Shown here piece after piece: positions 16,206-24,592 of a stretch of DNA of 44,432 nucleotides. Source of the stretch: Microcaldota archaeon (GTDB taxonomy: Archaea; Micrarchaeota; Micrarchaeia; Anstonellales; Anstonellaceae); contig JAKAJC010000009.1 of NCBI GenBank assembly GCA_021814005.1, positions 1 through 44,432 of the forward strand. Direction: 5' to 3'. The notes under the pieces were generated by a model. That model worked only from the letters and a program-made list of their open reading frames with translations. It was not told the origin of the DNA and searched no databases. Both the position numbers and the translations under genes were made by a program. Every line of letters starts with the position of its first letter. Within the stretch, counting starts at the first letter, position 1.

Positions 16206-17987
16206 TTAAGGCGCCTCATCGCGCCCGACAATAACGCGGAGATTGTCGGTTGGCAAAACGTTCCAGGCGCCTTCGTTCTTCCTCGAAGCATTTGCCACCG
16301 TTTTAACCGGGTCGCCGTCGCCCAGTTTGAGGTAGGTTTTGGCCCCGAGCTTCGAAATAGCACCCTTGCTCTGGTTTGCGTCCACTTCGCTGAAGGTGCC
16401 GACCCATTTCTTGTTGATTGGATCCAGCTCCAGCTCCATCAGGTAGTATTTCCCAGGCACCACGGCCATATTCGTTTTCATTGTCCCTTTCACCCCGAAC
16501 TGGGCCATGCCGTTGAAGAATCCGACCTCGGGGCCTCCATCCTGGCTTGGCTGCACGTCCAGATAAACATTCTTGATTGAGTATCCGGCTTTTGGCGCAA
16601 GCAATAGAAGCCGGTATTTGCTTGGCCGGCTCAGATCCACTGTGGCAACATTGTCTTCTATCCAGTTGGTGGCGACTTGGGTTTGTGTTTGTGTCTGCGC
16701 CTGTTTCGTGTTCGCATTCTCAGCGTCTTTGTATGCCTTGAGCGCCTCGGCCGCCTTGACGCGGTTGGAATACTCAAGGTACATTTTGTCGAGGTTGGAA
16801 ATGCCGTAACCCAGAATCATGAGGGCGCCGATGAACAGCAGGGGCTTGCCCGCTTTCTTGAGCAGGGACGATTCCGCGCCCGTGAAATCAGCCTTGACGG
16901 CGCTCCATAACGGCATCTTCTCGCGGATGAACGTGCTCATGGATTTCTTGATGTTGTCGCACCGCGTGGTGAGGCCGGTGAGGAATTCTCCGAAAACTTT
17001 GGTTTCTGCAACCTCGCCGTTAGCAGTGACCCCTTTCTGGACCTCGCTCAGGCTGATTCCGACGCCTTTCTCTTCCAGCGCAGACTGCAATGCATTCGGC
17101 ACCGCTTCGTTGAGCTTGAAGTTTTGCGCATCCAGCATCGCCTTCTTTGTTGCAGAGTAGCTGTTCGGCAGCGACTCGATGATGTTGGCGGCCATCTGGT
17201 CCAACACTCCCTGCTTGAGCACTCCGACTTTGTCGGCCAGCGCCTTCTCAAGGCGGGGGGCGAGCGTGTTGTAGTAGTTGACTTCTGCAGCCGATGTTCC
17301 CTCCGGCACACCGCTTTGTCTCCATATTTTCCATTGCTCGTAATTCTTGGCATTAACCATGTCTTTTGATTCTGGAAACATTGAGCCGCCATGCACTTCG
17401 GCATCAAGCATTGACATGGCTTTCTGCTCAAGAGATTTGGTGAGCGCCTTGCCGAACGTTTCGTCTTCGAGAATATAGGTTTTGAGCCGCTCGATTTCCT
17501 TGGTGAGCTGGTCAGCAACTGTTTTTTTGGCCCCCTTGGCATAAGGCGCCATCAGGGCCCAGGCAATGAGAGAGCCGGCCATGATTTCTGCTGCCGTCAT
17601 TTTGTTGTTCCAAAGGGTGGCGAAGAATTCTTTGAAGCCGGCCTCTTGGACCTGATAGTCTCCTGCTTTGGTTATATGGACGATATTGCCGTCCGCGCCC
17701 AGGCCGCCTTGAAGATTCGGCTTCTTCTTTTCCTCGATAAAACCAGGCGCGCCTTGGAACAGAAAGACCATATCGTTCACCTTGTATGGAGATTGGGCTG
17801 AAGCGTTTATAACATTACCCTCTCGGTGCACGCCGGTGGATTGGGGGTCGCGAAGGCGGGCGGGTGAATCGGCTTGGCTGAAGTTTTTCACAGCAAGAGA
17901 GCCTATGGCCAAGGCGCTGAAAATGAATATGTTGCGGGGTTTGAAGATTTCGATTATGCTGCCGGCCGTTTGTTTGAAAGATTTCAT
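16206..17987 (-). CDS. Large membrane-anchored protein of unknown function
   Basis: Not recognised. 593 residues from the ATG chosen because AGGTGA lies 6 bases upstream; the open frame continues 15 codons further. Visible parts: a basic N-terminus and hydrophobic helix (~18-33), a ~100-residue domain, a second helix (~133-149), a long helical, probably coiled region (~155-370), a third helix (~382-397), a short Gln-Thr run (~430-437) and a ~150-residue beta-rich C-terminal domain. A single Cys is present. It is followed by no co-oriented gene and preceded by the 1036-residue unknown protein, 203 bp upstream on the same strand. Paired palindromes sit over its predicted transcription start. 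Confidence 0.6.
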   Translation of the reverse strand: MKSFKQTAGSIIEIFKPRNIFIFSALAIGSLAVKNFSQADSPARLRDPQSTGVHREGNVINASAQSPYKVNDMVFLFQGAPGFIEEKKKPNLQGGLGADGNIVHITKAGDYQVQEAGFKEFFATLWNNKMTAAEIMAGSLIAWALMAPYAKGAKKTVADQLTKEIERLKTYILEDETFGKALTKSLEQKAMSMLDAEVHGGSMFPESKDMVNAKNYEQWKIWRQSGVPEGTSAAEVNYYNTLAPRLEKALADKVGVLKQGVLDQMAANIIESLPNSYSATKKAMLDAQNFKLNEAVPNALQSALEEKGVGISLSEVQKGVTANGEVAETKVFGEFLTGLTTRCDNIKKSMSTFIREKMPLWSAVKADFTGAESSLLKKAGKPLLFIGALMILGYGISNLDKMYLEYSNRVKAAEALKAYKDAENANTKQAQTQTQTQVATNWIEDNVATVDLSRPSKYRLLLLAPKAGYSIKNVYLDVQPSQDGGPEVGFFNGMAQFGVKGTMKTNMAVVPGKYYLMELELDPINKKWVGTFSEVDANQSKGAISKLGAKTYLKLGDGDPVKTVANASRKNEGAWNVLPTDNLRVIVGRDEAP

Positions 17988-18020
17988 GAGTTCACCTGCT
18001 GGAGTCTGGCTGAGTGTGTG

Positions 18021-18062
18021 ATTGCAACGCAATTGTCTGGATGAGTATGATTGCGACGCAAT
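18021..18062 (-). promoter_or_regulatory. Two palindromic operator-like sites over a promoter
   Basis: Two 13-bp sites 29 bp apart: attgcaacgcaat (18021-18033) and the perfect palindrome attgcgacgcaat (18050-18062). A minus-strand TATA box (atatttatag, 18081-18090) predicts transcription start near 18060, inside the second site, with the first site at about +27 to +39 in the leader of the 593-residue protein gene. The placement suits a dimeric repressor blocking initiation. Confidence 0.55.
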
Positions 18063-18145
18063 TATATTGTCGGTAATAAGCTATAAATATGTGTATCCTT
18101 CGCGCGCGGGGATTGCCGGCAACTTCATGGCGGGCCGGTTTTTGC

Positions 18146-18214
18146 GGGATTGATTTTTTCAGGGATTGATTTTTTTTCTGGCTTGATTTTTCAGGGCTTG
18201 ATTTCAGAAAGCTT
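18146..18214 (-). repeat. Degenerate tandem repeat of the last codons of the 1036-residue gene
   Basis: Four imperfect units of 14-18 bases (gggattgatttttt, ggcttgattttt and variants). Read on the minus strand they repeat the gene's own end, E-I-K-P-stop, as KIKPE, KKINP-stop and so on past the stop codon. This looks like slipped-strand duplication that has repeatedly copied the gene end. Confidence 0.6.
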
Positions 18215-21200
18215 GATGTGGCTGGTCATGAACTGCACTTTCAGGTCGTCCTCGAGCGCGCCGCTTGTGAAGCGGGCTTTGGACTGGGGCGAGAAAGTGG
18301 AGAGTGAAGCGGCGGCCGAGCCGAATGTTGACGCGGGCGCCGTGCGGATGGCGGCCAGAGTCTCGATTGCGGTGTGCTCTATGCGGGGCCCGCCGTACAT
18401 GAGAATGGCCTGATAGGTGTCGCCCAAAGACCAGTTCAGTTTTTTGGCCAGCTCGCGGACAAACGGCTTGTGATTTTCAATCCACATGGCGTTGCGGACA
18501 AGCATGATTGACTGCCAGGCTCCGGCATCATGGTCCGACAGGCCGTTCGGCATCGGCTCGCCGTACGGCTCCGAACTCAGAAGCGCGCGGTTGAGGGCAG
18601 ACCCCCACTCTTTTTTGACCTGCTCAACCGTTGCCGGCGAGCCGTAGCCTTCCGAGAAGAGGGGCGTGAGCCAGGTTTCATACACAAAAGAATTGATGCT
18701 GAAAGTGGCGGGGTCGGCGTCTTTTGGCAGGCGGGCCAGCATGACCGACGCCGCATCGGCCGGGCGGATGGTGGATGCGAGCGGCCGGCCGTCCAGATTC
18801 GCTTTGGCATACTCTTGTTCCCCGCCGATGTGCTCGGCCGAGGTGTCGGCCGCTATTGCGAGGGCAATCGCGCCCCCGAACCACCAGTTCATGCTGGCAG
18901 AGCCGTGCGTGAAGAGGCGGCCGGTGCTTAGAACTTTTCCGCCGACAAGCGCGCCGCCGACTGCTTTTTCGGCCGCAGAGGCGGTGCCTTCTACGGCAGT
19001 GGCCCGCGTCCACCACAGGGGCAGACGCAGGGTGAGAATGAACGCCTGGGTGGCCATGTCGGCGTAATCCATGCCCCCGTAACCTTCACCGGTGTGAAGA
19101 CGGCGCTCCTCGCGGCCGATTGCCTTCTCGACATTGGAGGCCAGCCATCCCGTCAGGCCGATGCCGGCCACTACCGGATTGCCTGAAGCAAGCCCGAAGG
19201 AGAGGGCGCCCCCGACATCGCGTATGATTCCGCGGTAGGCGGGCGTTTCATAGACGGCCCCGAACGAGTAGTGCTGCGTGGAAGAGGTGGCGGGCTTGCC
19301 CGAGGATTTTTCGTAAATGTCATAGAAGCCCCGCGCCGCGAAAATGTTGTGCGACATGCTGCGCACGGCCTCGCGGGAGGCTGCGCGGATTTCCGCCTGA
19401 GTTGCATTGTCGCCGCCGGCCAGCGGCGCTTCTCCCATTATGCCGGTCCGCTCGTCGATAACGCGCACCACGCGTCCGGTTCCGCCGCCCTGCGCATTCA
19501 GCATCGGCGAATCCACGCTGAACACGCCGAAAGTGAGAGGATGCAATTCGCGGCAATAGCCGAGAATTGAATAGAACGACTGCCATTCGCTCCATTCCTG
19601 GCCCACAAGAAATCCGCCGTTGGCTTCCATTTTGCGCACAGAGTTGATGTGAAGCACAGGAGAGAATTCCGGGTCGGCCAGAAGCTGCTGGTCGCTCACC
19701 CGCCCGCATTTTGTGACAATGGATGTGCGGACGGCCGAGCGGGGGGAAGATGCTTCATCTGCAAGATTAAGCATGTCGTAGCGGTTTGGCCCGAAAGCCG
19801 GTTCAAGCACCGCATTGACAAAAGCCGCATCTGTCGGGCCCTTGAGATTGAAGGCAACGTTCCAGTTGCCGTCTTTGCGCTCGCCGTTGAAAAGCGGGAA
19901 GCCGTCATCCGGGCGGCGGGCGACAACCATGCCGCCGTATGGCGGGGCAAATGAACGGGACATGAGAGGGCCGTTGTCGCCCATCACCTTCTGGTATGTC
20001 TCCGGGTCGAGCACCGCATAGGGCTGGCCTGAAGAGGTCATGCCGACCTCAATCCATTTCGGCTTGATGGTATAGCGCGTTTGGCCCATGTCGCCGAGCC
20101 CGATTGACGTGTACTGCACCTCGCCCTTGAGGCACTCGGCAAACGGCGAGAGAAGGTCTGAGAACTGTTTCGACAAGGCGTAGCGCTTGTATTGCAGGAA
20201 TTGGGTGGGTGTTTCGGTGTCGTTGGGGGAGGTGAATTCTGAAGAGGGCAGATAGCCGGGCAGGCCTTGCAGGACATTGGCCGGCAGTATGTAATCTGTG
20301 ATTGAATCGGCCACGAACTGGAGGCTGCCGCTCAGGCTCATAGGTCCGGCCGTGCCGGTCTGGACCACTGCGCCAGATGAATAGTATTCCTTGAGTTTTG
20401 TTTTGATGAATTCCTTGTCGGCTTTGGCCAGATTAGATGCTTCTATTCCGCCCAGAACCTGGCCCCATGACGGCGTTTTGGTGGTAAAGAAATCGTCGCT
20501 TCTTGGCGTGGTGGTGTTGGATTCCAGCACCGTGTATGTCTTGAAATTGAAATAGAGCTGATAAGACAGCAGTTGAAGCTGGTAGTCAGTCAGATTTGCC
20601 GAGCCCGATTTTTTTGATTTCGAACTGCCGCCCAGCTGCTCGAGGGCAAGATTGAGGCCTTCCTGCACCGTCTTGCCCACATTGACAGACATTGCCTGGT
20701 CGGCCGGAGCAAGCTGGCGCTGGAAAGGCACCCATCCTCCGCTCGAGTAGTAATAGGTCATGATGCACTGGTCTGGGCCGACTTGGGCCTCGCCGACCTT
20801 GTTCGTGTTCTGGAGAAGCTCCACAGTCTGGCCCGGAGCGGCCGGCACGTATTCCCGGCGGACCTGACGTGAAATGCCGTTGCGGTCCGTGCCGATGAAA
20901 TCGTCAATGCAAACTGCGGGGGCCATGTATTTCTTGACAAGGCCGGTCCAGTCCACGGACGGAGTTCCTGTGACATTGACAGTGGGAACTGTAGAGAGCG
21001 GGAGCGAGAATGGAGCCGGACTTTCGGTTTGCTGGTTTGCAGGCGGCGTGATGGTGACCTGTTTGTTGCCTGCCTGCACAGTGCAGCCCTTGAGGGCAGG
21101 CACGGTTTTGATTGAATCCTCGACAATCAGCTTGGCCGTGTCCCCCGATATGCCGGCAGGAATGATGAGGCGCACCTCGCCCGTGATGGCTGAAGGCCCG

Positions 21201-21301
21201 GATATGGAGCGGAGCGTGTCCTCTACCTGTTTTTTGAACTGCGCTTCGGCCGACTGCGTGACTGTTGAGGCCGGCTCCTTGTCCAGCAGCAGAAAGAGCA
21301 T
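18191..21301 (-). CDS. Very large protein of unknown function
   Basis: 1036 residues, not recognised. The N-terminus (MLFLLLDKEPAS) has only a very short hydrophobic start, so it may lack a signal peptide. Residues ~15-90 resemble a small alpha/beta module; ~95-110 is Pro/Thr rich; the centre (~400-640) is beta-rich and Gly-rich. Hydrophobic patches at ~690-715, ~750-765 and ~810-830 may contact a membrane. An upstream in-frame stop and a TATA-like box (ggttaaaaacc) centred 26 nt before the ATG support this start as leaderless. It shares the strand with the 593-residue protein and is divergent from rtcB. No catalytic motif is visible. Confidence 0.6.
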   Translation of the reverse strand: MLFLLLDKEPASTVTQSAEAQFKKQVEDTLRSISGPSAITGEVRLIIPAGISGDTAKLIVEDSIKTVPALKGCTVQAGNKQVTITPPANQQTESPAPFSLPLSTVPTVNVTGTPSVDWTGLVKKYMAPAVCIDDFIGTDRNGISRQVRREYVPAAPGQTVELLQNTNKVGEAQVGPDQCIMTYYYSSGGWVPFQRQLAPADQAMSVNVGKTVQEGLNLALEQLGGSSKSKKSGSANLTDYQLQLLSYQLYFNFKTYTVLESNTTTPRSDDFFTTKTPSWGQVLGGIEASNLAKADKEFIKTKLKEYYSSGAVVQTGTAGPMSLSGSLQFVADSITDYILPANVLQGLPGYLPSSEFTSPNDTETPTQFLQYKRYALSKQFSDLLSPFAECLKGEVQYTSIGLGDMGQTRYTIKPKWIEVGMTSSGQPYAVLDPETYQKVMGDNGPLMSRSFAPPYGGMVVARRPDDGFPLFNGERKDGNWNVAFNLKGPTDAAFVNAVLEPAFGPNRYDMLNLADEASSPRSAVRTSIVTKCGRVSDQQLLADPEFSPVLHINSVRKMEANGGFLVGQEWSEWQSFYSILGYCRELHPLTFGVFSVDSPMLNAQGGGTGRVVRVIDERTGIMGEAPLAGGDNATQAEIRAASREAVRSMSHNIFAARGFYDIYEKSSGKPATSSTQHYSFGAVYETPAYRGIIRDVGGALSFGLASGNPVVAGIGLTGWLASNVEKAIGREERRLHTGEGYGGMDYADMATQAFILTLRLPLWWTRATAVEGTASAAEKAVGGALVGGKVLSTGRLFTHGSASMNWWFGGAIALAIAADTSAEHIGGEQEYAKANLDGRPLASTIRPADAASVMLARLPKDADPATFSINSFVYETWLTPLFSEGYGSPATVEQVKKEWGSALNRALLSSEPYGEPMPNGLSDHDAGAWQSIMLVRNAMWIENHKPFVRELAKKLNWSLGDTYQAILMYGGPRIEHTAIETLAAIRTAPASTFGSAAASLSTFSPQSKARFTSGALEDDLKVQFMTSHIKLSEIKP

Positions 21302-21320
21302 GAAGAAGAAACGATGGGGG

Positions 21321-21356
21321 GGTTTTTAACCCTGATTTACCGAATTGATTATGGTG
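21321..21356. promoter_or_regulatory. Divergent promoter region of rtcB and the 1036-residue gene
   Basis: A run of seven G and gtttttaaccc at 21321-21332 gives, on the minus strand, a TATA-like ggttaaaaac centred 26 nt before the ATG at 21301. On the plus strand GGTG at 21353-21356 is the ribosome binding site eight bases before the rtcB ATG. Confidence 0.5.
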
Positions 21357-21364
21357 TTCTATTC

Positions 21365-22801
21365 ATGACAACGTTTCAGCCCATAGGCCCAGCCCAGTGG
21401 GAGATTCCCCGCTCGGGCGACATGCGCGTGCCGGCCCGAATTTTCGCAAATGAGGAATTGATGAAGAGCATGCAGGGCGACCGCACGGTGTGGCAGATTC
21501 AGAATGTTGCACAGCTGCCCGGAATAGTGACGGCAGCCAATGTCATGCCAGACGGGCACGAGGGCTACGGATTTCCGATTGGCGGAGTTGCCGCATTTGA
21601 CCCCGAGATGGGCGGAGTGGTAAGCCCCGGCGGAGTGGGATATGACATAAACTGCGGCGTGCGGCTTGTTCTTACAAATTTGACAGAAAAAGACATTCAG
21701 CCGAAAAAAAGAGAGCTTGTTGAACTCTTGTTCAAGAACGTGCCGTCGGGCGTGGGCTCGAAAGGCAAGGTGCGATTGCAGGAAAAACAGCTGGCCGAGG
21801 CGGTGACGCGCGGCGTGCCGTGGGCAGTGGAGCAGGGCTGGGGGCGTGAAGAGGACGCGCTCGGCTGCGAGGAAAACGGATGCATGCCGGAGGCCGATTT
21901 TGCCGCTGTTTCTCCACTTGCAAGAAAGCGCGGCCTGCCGCAGTTCGGAACTGTCGGCGCCGGAAATCATTTTATTGAAGTGCAGAGAGTGGACAAAATA
22001 GTGGATGAGGCGACTGCCAGGGCGTTCGGAATGCAGCCGGGGCAGATTGCGGTCATGATTCATTCGGGCTCGCGGGGCTTCGGGCACCAGATTTGCAGCG
22101 ACCATTTGCAGGCCATGATTTCGGCCGCAAACAAATACAACATCTTTTTGCCTGACCGCGAGCTGTGCTGCGCGCCGCTGGGCTCGCCCGAGGCAAAACA
22201 CTACCTTGGCGCCATGCGCTGCGCTGTGAATTTTGCTTTCAATAACAGGCACATCATGATGCACTGGGTGCGCGAAACTTTTGACTCGGTGTTTGGCAAA
22301 GGCACCGGGGACGAAATGCCGCTCTTGTATGACGTGTGCCATAACATCGCGAAGTTCGAAGAGCACACAGTAGATGGCAAACGCAAACGCTTGTGTGTGC
22401 ACCGCAAGGGAGCTACGCGCGCTTTTGCCGCAGGCCGCTCCGAAATTCCGAACAAGTATCGCGATATTGGTCAACCAGTAATTATTCCGGGCTCGATGGG
22501 CACGGCCTCATATGTATTGGTGGGCGCGCAGGGAGCAATGGACAAGACATTCGGCTCCACTTGTCACGGCGCGGGAAGGCGCATGAGCCGCTCCAAGGCG
22601 GTTCACACATGGACTGGCGAATCCATCCGAACCGGATTGGGCGAGCGCAACATCATGGTGCGCTCCACAGAGAGCGAGCTTCTGGCCGAGGAGGCGCCGG
22701 GCGCATACAAAGACGTTGACGCCGTAGTGGCTTCGGTGGAAGAGGCGGGCCTGTCAAGAATTGTGGCAAGGCTTGTGCCGCTCGCCGTAGTGAAGGGATA
22801 G
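21365..22801 (+). CDS. rtcB: RtcB RNA-splicing ligase
   Basis: 478-residue tRNA-splicing ligase that joins exon halves with 2',3'-cyclic phosphate and 5'-OH ends using GTP and Mn2+. Motifs in order: MPDGHEGYGFPIGG, GGVGYDINCGVRL with Cys97, GTVGAGNHFIEVQ, MIHSGSRGFGHQ, YDVCHNIAKFE, HRKGATRAF, PGSMGTASYVL and TCHGAGRRMSR with His401, the residue that is guanylylated. All metal and GMP ligands look present and length is standard without intein. The frame opens 17 codons earlier, but the ATG used here follows GGTG and begins at the conserved N-terminus. It probably ligates the intron-containing tRNA-Lys of this window after endonuclease cleavage. Confidence 0.97.
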   Translation: MTTFQPIGPAQWEIPRSGDMRVPARIFANEELMKSMQGDRTVWQIQNVAQLPGIVTAANVMPDGHEGYGFPIGGVAAFDPEMGGVVSPGGVGYDINCGVRLVLTNLTEKDIQPKKRELVELLFKNVPSGVGSKGKVRLQEKQLAEAVTRGVPWAVEQGWGREEDALGCEENGCMPEADFAAVSPLARKRGLPQFGTVGAGNHFIEVQRVDKIVDEATARAFGMQPGQIAVMIHSGSRGFGHQICSDHLQAMISAANKYNIFLPDRELCCAPLGSPEAKHYLGAMRCAVNFAFNNRHIMMHWVRETFDSVFGKGTGDEMPLLYDVCHNIAKFEEHTVDGKRKRLCVHRKGATRAFAAGRSEIPNKYRDIGQPVIIPGSMGTASYVLVGAQGAMDKTFGSTCHGAGRRMSRSKAVHTWTGESIRTGLGERNIMVRSTESELLAEEAPGAYKDVDAVVASVEEAGLSRIVARLVPLAVVKG

Positions 22802-22837
22802 GCGGGAAAGAATTGCAAAAATGCGCCCAAAAATATA

Positions 22838-22848
22838 CATTTATATAG
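22838..22848 (+). promoter_or_regulatory. TATA box of the coiled-coil gene
   Basis: catttatatag, centred ~26 nt before the ATG at 22870, predicts a leaderless transcript separate from rtcB. Confidence 0.55.
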
Positions 22849-22869
22849 TTCCCGTCGGATTTCTCTTCT

Positions 22870-23889
22870 ATGACCAGACGGGGCGCAGCAGGGCTGGATT
22901 ACGCCGAAATTTCGGCCCAAACCAATGATGTCGAGCGCGAGCTGCACGGCCTTTTGGAAGAGCTGATTGAAACAATGGGCCGGGCGCAAAGCGAAGACGC
23001 GCTCACAAACAATGCGCAGGAAATCGCGCGCATGGCCGCAAATCTGGCCGCAGAGCTGGAAATCGCTGACATGGAGGAGATGGGCGAGAAAACGCGCGCC
23101 ATTGACGAGCTGTCGGAAAAGACCGAGCGGCTGCTGGCGCAGCTGCCCGATGCAGTGGTGGCGCGCGAGCATCCCAAATGGTCTGCTGAAATGGAAGAGG
23201 TTCAGGCTCGCATTCATTCTATCAGGCGCATTGTGGAGCAATTGAGCATGCCGCATCTGAGCGGCGAGCAGAGGGCTGCGCACGAGGAGACGGTGCGCTC
23301 GCATCTGGCAAGCGCCAAAGCGCGCCTTTTGCGAGTCAAGCATGCGGTGCGCGAGCATGCGCAGGCGCAGAACCATCCCCTGCACGTGCAGCTCACGCGC
23401 GTGAAGGGCGCAGTGCAGCAGGCCCAGTATCATATGAACACCAAGATGAAACTGCACCTGCGCGCGCAAAAAGAGATGGAACAGCAGAGAAAGGCGGAAG
23501 AGGAGGCTGCGCGCAGGGCGCAGGAGCATCAGCAGCTCGAGCATGACATTTCATATGCAACAGACGAGATGCGCCAGTCGTTTGCAAAACAGATGGCCGG
23601 ACGGCTATATATCGACTGGCACACCATTCAGATGCGCTCGCTGCGCACAGGACAGGTGCGCGAATGGCCGATGGACGATTCGCGCGCGGCCGCGCTGGGC
23701 CGCATTATGAACAACTGGGATGCCATCAAGACTCTTGAGAGAGTGCGGGAGCGCCAGTCCTCTTTGGCCGCGCGCTTTGAAGTGGTGAGCGGCGAGGACG
23801 GGATACATCTTGTGATAGACGGCGGCGAGCGCACCATTTCGGCCGAGGCAGTAGTGCTTACGCCGCAAAAATTCATTGTTGCACTGTAA
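22870..23889 (+). CDS. Coiled-coil protein of unknown function
   Basis: 339 residues, not recognised. Residues ~15-225 are almost entirely helical and charged with heptad-like spacing (several Glu/Arg/Ala-rich blocks such as EMEQQRKAEEEAARRAQEH), indicating long coiled coils broken at a Pro-containing HPKW and NHPLHV. The C-terminal ~100 residues (LYIDWHTIQMRSLRTG...LVIDGGERTISAEAVV) look like a compact alpha/beta domain. There is no membrane segment or signal peptide. It lies 68 bp after rtcB with its own TATA box and before rpl15e. High Glu/Arg content is typical of scaffold-type proteins; no function is proposed. Confidence 0.75.
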   Translation: MTRRGAAGLDYAEISAQTNDVERELHGLLEELIETMGRAQSEDALTNNAQEIARMAANLAAELEIADMEEMGEKTRAIDELSEKTERLLAQLPDAVVAREHPKWSAEMEEVQARIHSIRRIVEQLSMPHLSGEQRAAHEETVRSHLASAKARLLRVKHAVREHAQAQNHPLHVQLTRVKGAVQQAQYHMNTKMKLHLRAQKEMEQQRKAEEEAARRAQEHQQLEHDISYATDEMRQSFAKQMAGRLYIDWHTIQMRSLRTGQVREWPMDDSRAAALGRIMNNWDAIKTLERVRERQSSLAARFEVVSGEDGIHLVIDGGERTISAEAVVLTPQKFIVAL

Positions 23890-23969
23890 TATCATTTTAT
23901 TAAGCCTGATTTTCAATACATTGCTCAACACGCCAAGATGTGGGAGTCGTATCCCGAATAGGCGGCGGG

Positions 23970-24004
23970 CATTATACGCCCGAAACAAGAATACACAAAG
24001 GTGA
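23970..24004 (+). promoter_or_regulatory. rpl15e promoter and ribosome binding site
   Basis: A TATA-like cattatacg lies inside a small inverted repeat (cgggc...gcccg), and GGTGA at 24000-24004 precedes the ATG by five bases. The SD fixes the L15e start at 24010 rather than the GTG at 24001. Confidence 0.5.
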
Positions 24005-24009
24005 ATACT

Positions 24010-24522
24010 ATGGGCATGTACAGCTACATTCAGGAAACTTTCGAGAAGGAATACCATGAGCGCGCGCAGCTTTACCGCGCCCGCCTCTCGAAATGGCGCG
24101 AAGAGGACTCGGTAGTGCGCATGGAGCGCCCCACCAACCTGCCCCGCGCCCGCACGCTCGGCTACAAGGCCAAGGACGGTTACTGCATTGTCCGCGTCCG
24201 CGTGGGCCGCGGCAGCCGCAAGCGCCCCCACCCGTGGGGTGGAAGAAAGCCCGGCAAGAATTACGCGTACGTGCAGCCCGGCAAGAGTTTGCAGCACATC
24301 GCCGAGGAGCGCGCTGCGCACCGCTTCCGCAATCTGGAAGTGCTCAATTCATATTTCGTCGGCGCGGACGGCCAGTACAAGTATTTCGAAATCATCCTTG
24401 TTGATGCCGAGAAATACGACGGCACGCTGGGCCGCGGACGCGCATTCAGGGGATTGACATCTGCGGGCAAGAGAGGCCGCGGTCTTTACTCCAAGGGCAA
24501 GGGCTCGGAGAAAACGAGGTAA
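24010..24522 (+). CDS. rpl15e: 50S ribosomal protein L15e
   Basis: 170-residue archaeal/eukaryotic-type L15e of the large ribosomal subunit. The sequence shows the family N-terminus [13 protein letters not shown], the [18 protein letters not shown] segment, [23 protein letters not shown], the [21 protein letters not shown] block, and the basic end [22 protein letters not shown]. Length is normal for archaea (~190 or slightly less). In many archaea this gene is followed directly by the RNase P protein genes rnp3 and rnp2; here a two-gene ABC transporter on the opposite strand lies between. A T-rich terminator follows the stop. Confidence 0.97.
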   Translation: MGMYSYIQETFEKEYHERAQLYRARLSKWREEDSVVRMERPTNLPRARTLGYKAKDGYCIVRVRVGRGSRKRPHPWGGRKPGKNYAYVQPGKSLQHIAEERAAHRFRNLEVLNSYFVGADGQYKYFEIILVDAEKYDGTLGRGRAFRGLTSAGKRGRGLYSKGKGSEKTR

Positions 24523-24537
24523 AAATAAAAAATAAGA

Positions 24538-24584
24538 TTTTTTTCTTTTCAATTTTCTCTTTTTCGATTTTTATTTTATTTTCC
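24538..24584 (+). terminator. T-rich terminator after rpl15e
   Basis: Starting 16 bases after the rpl15e stop there are five runs of four or more T within ~45 bases, the archaeal oligo-T termination signal, in the space before the convergent ABC ATPase gene. Confidence 0.6.
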
Positions 24585-24592
24585 AGCCTACG

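Noticed and set aside
21359-22474. 371-codon open frame antisense to rtcB
   Set aside because: Fully shadowed by the well-conserved rtcB frame; His/Arg-rich composition typical of antisense reading of GC-rich genes.
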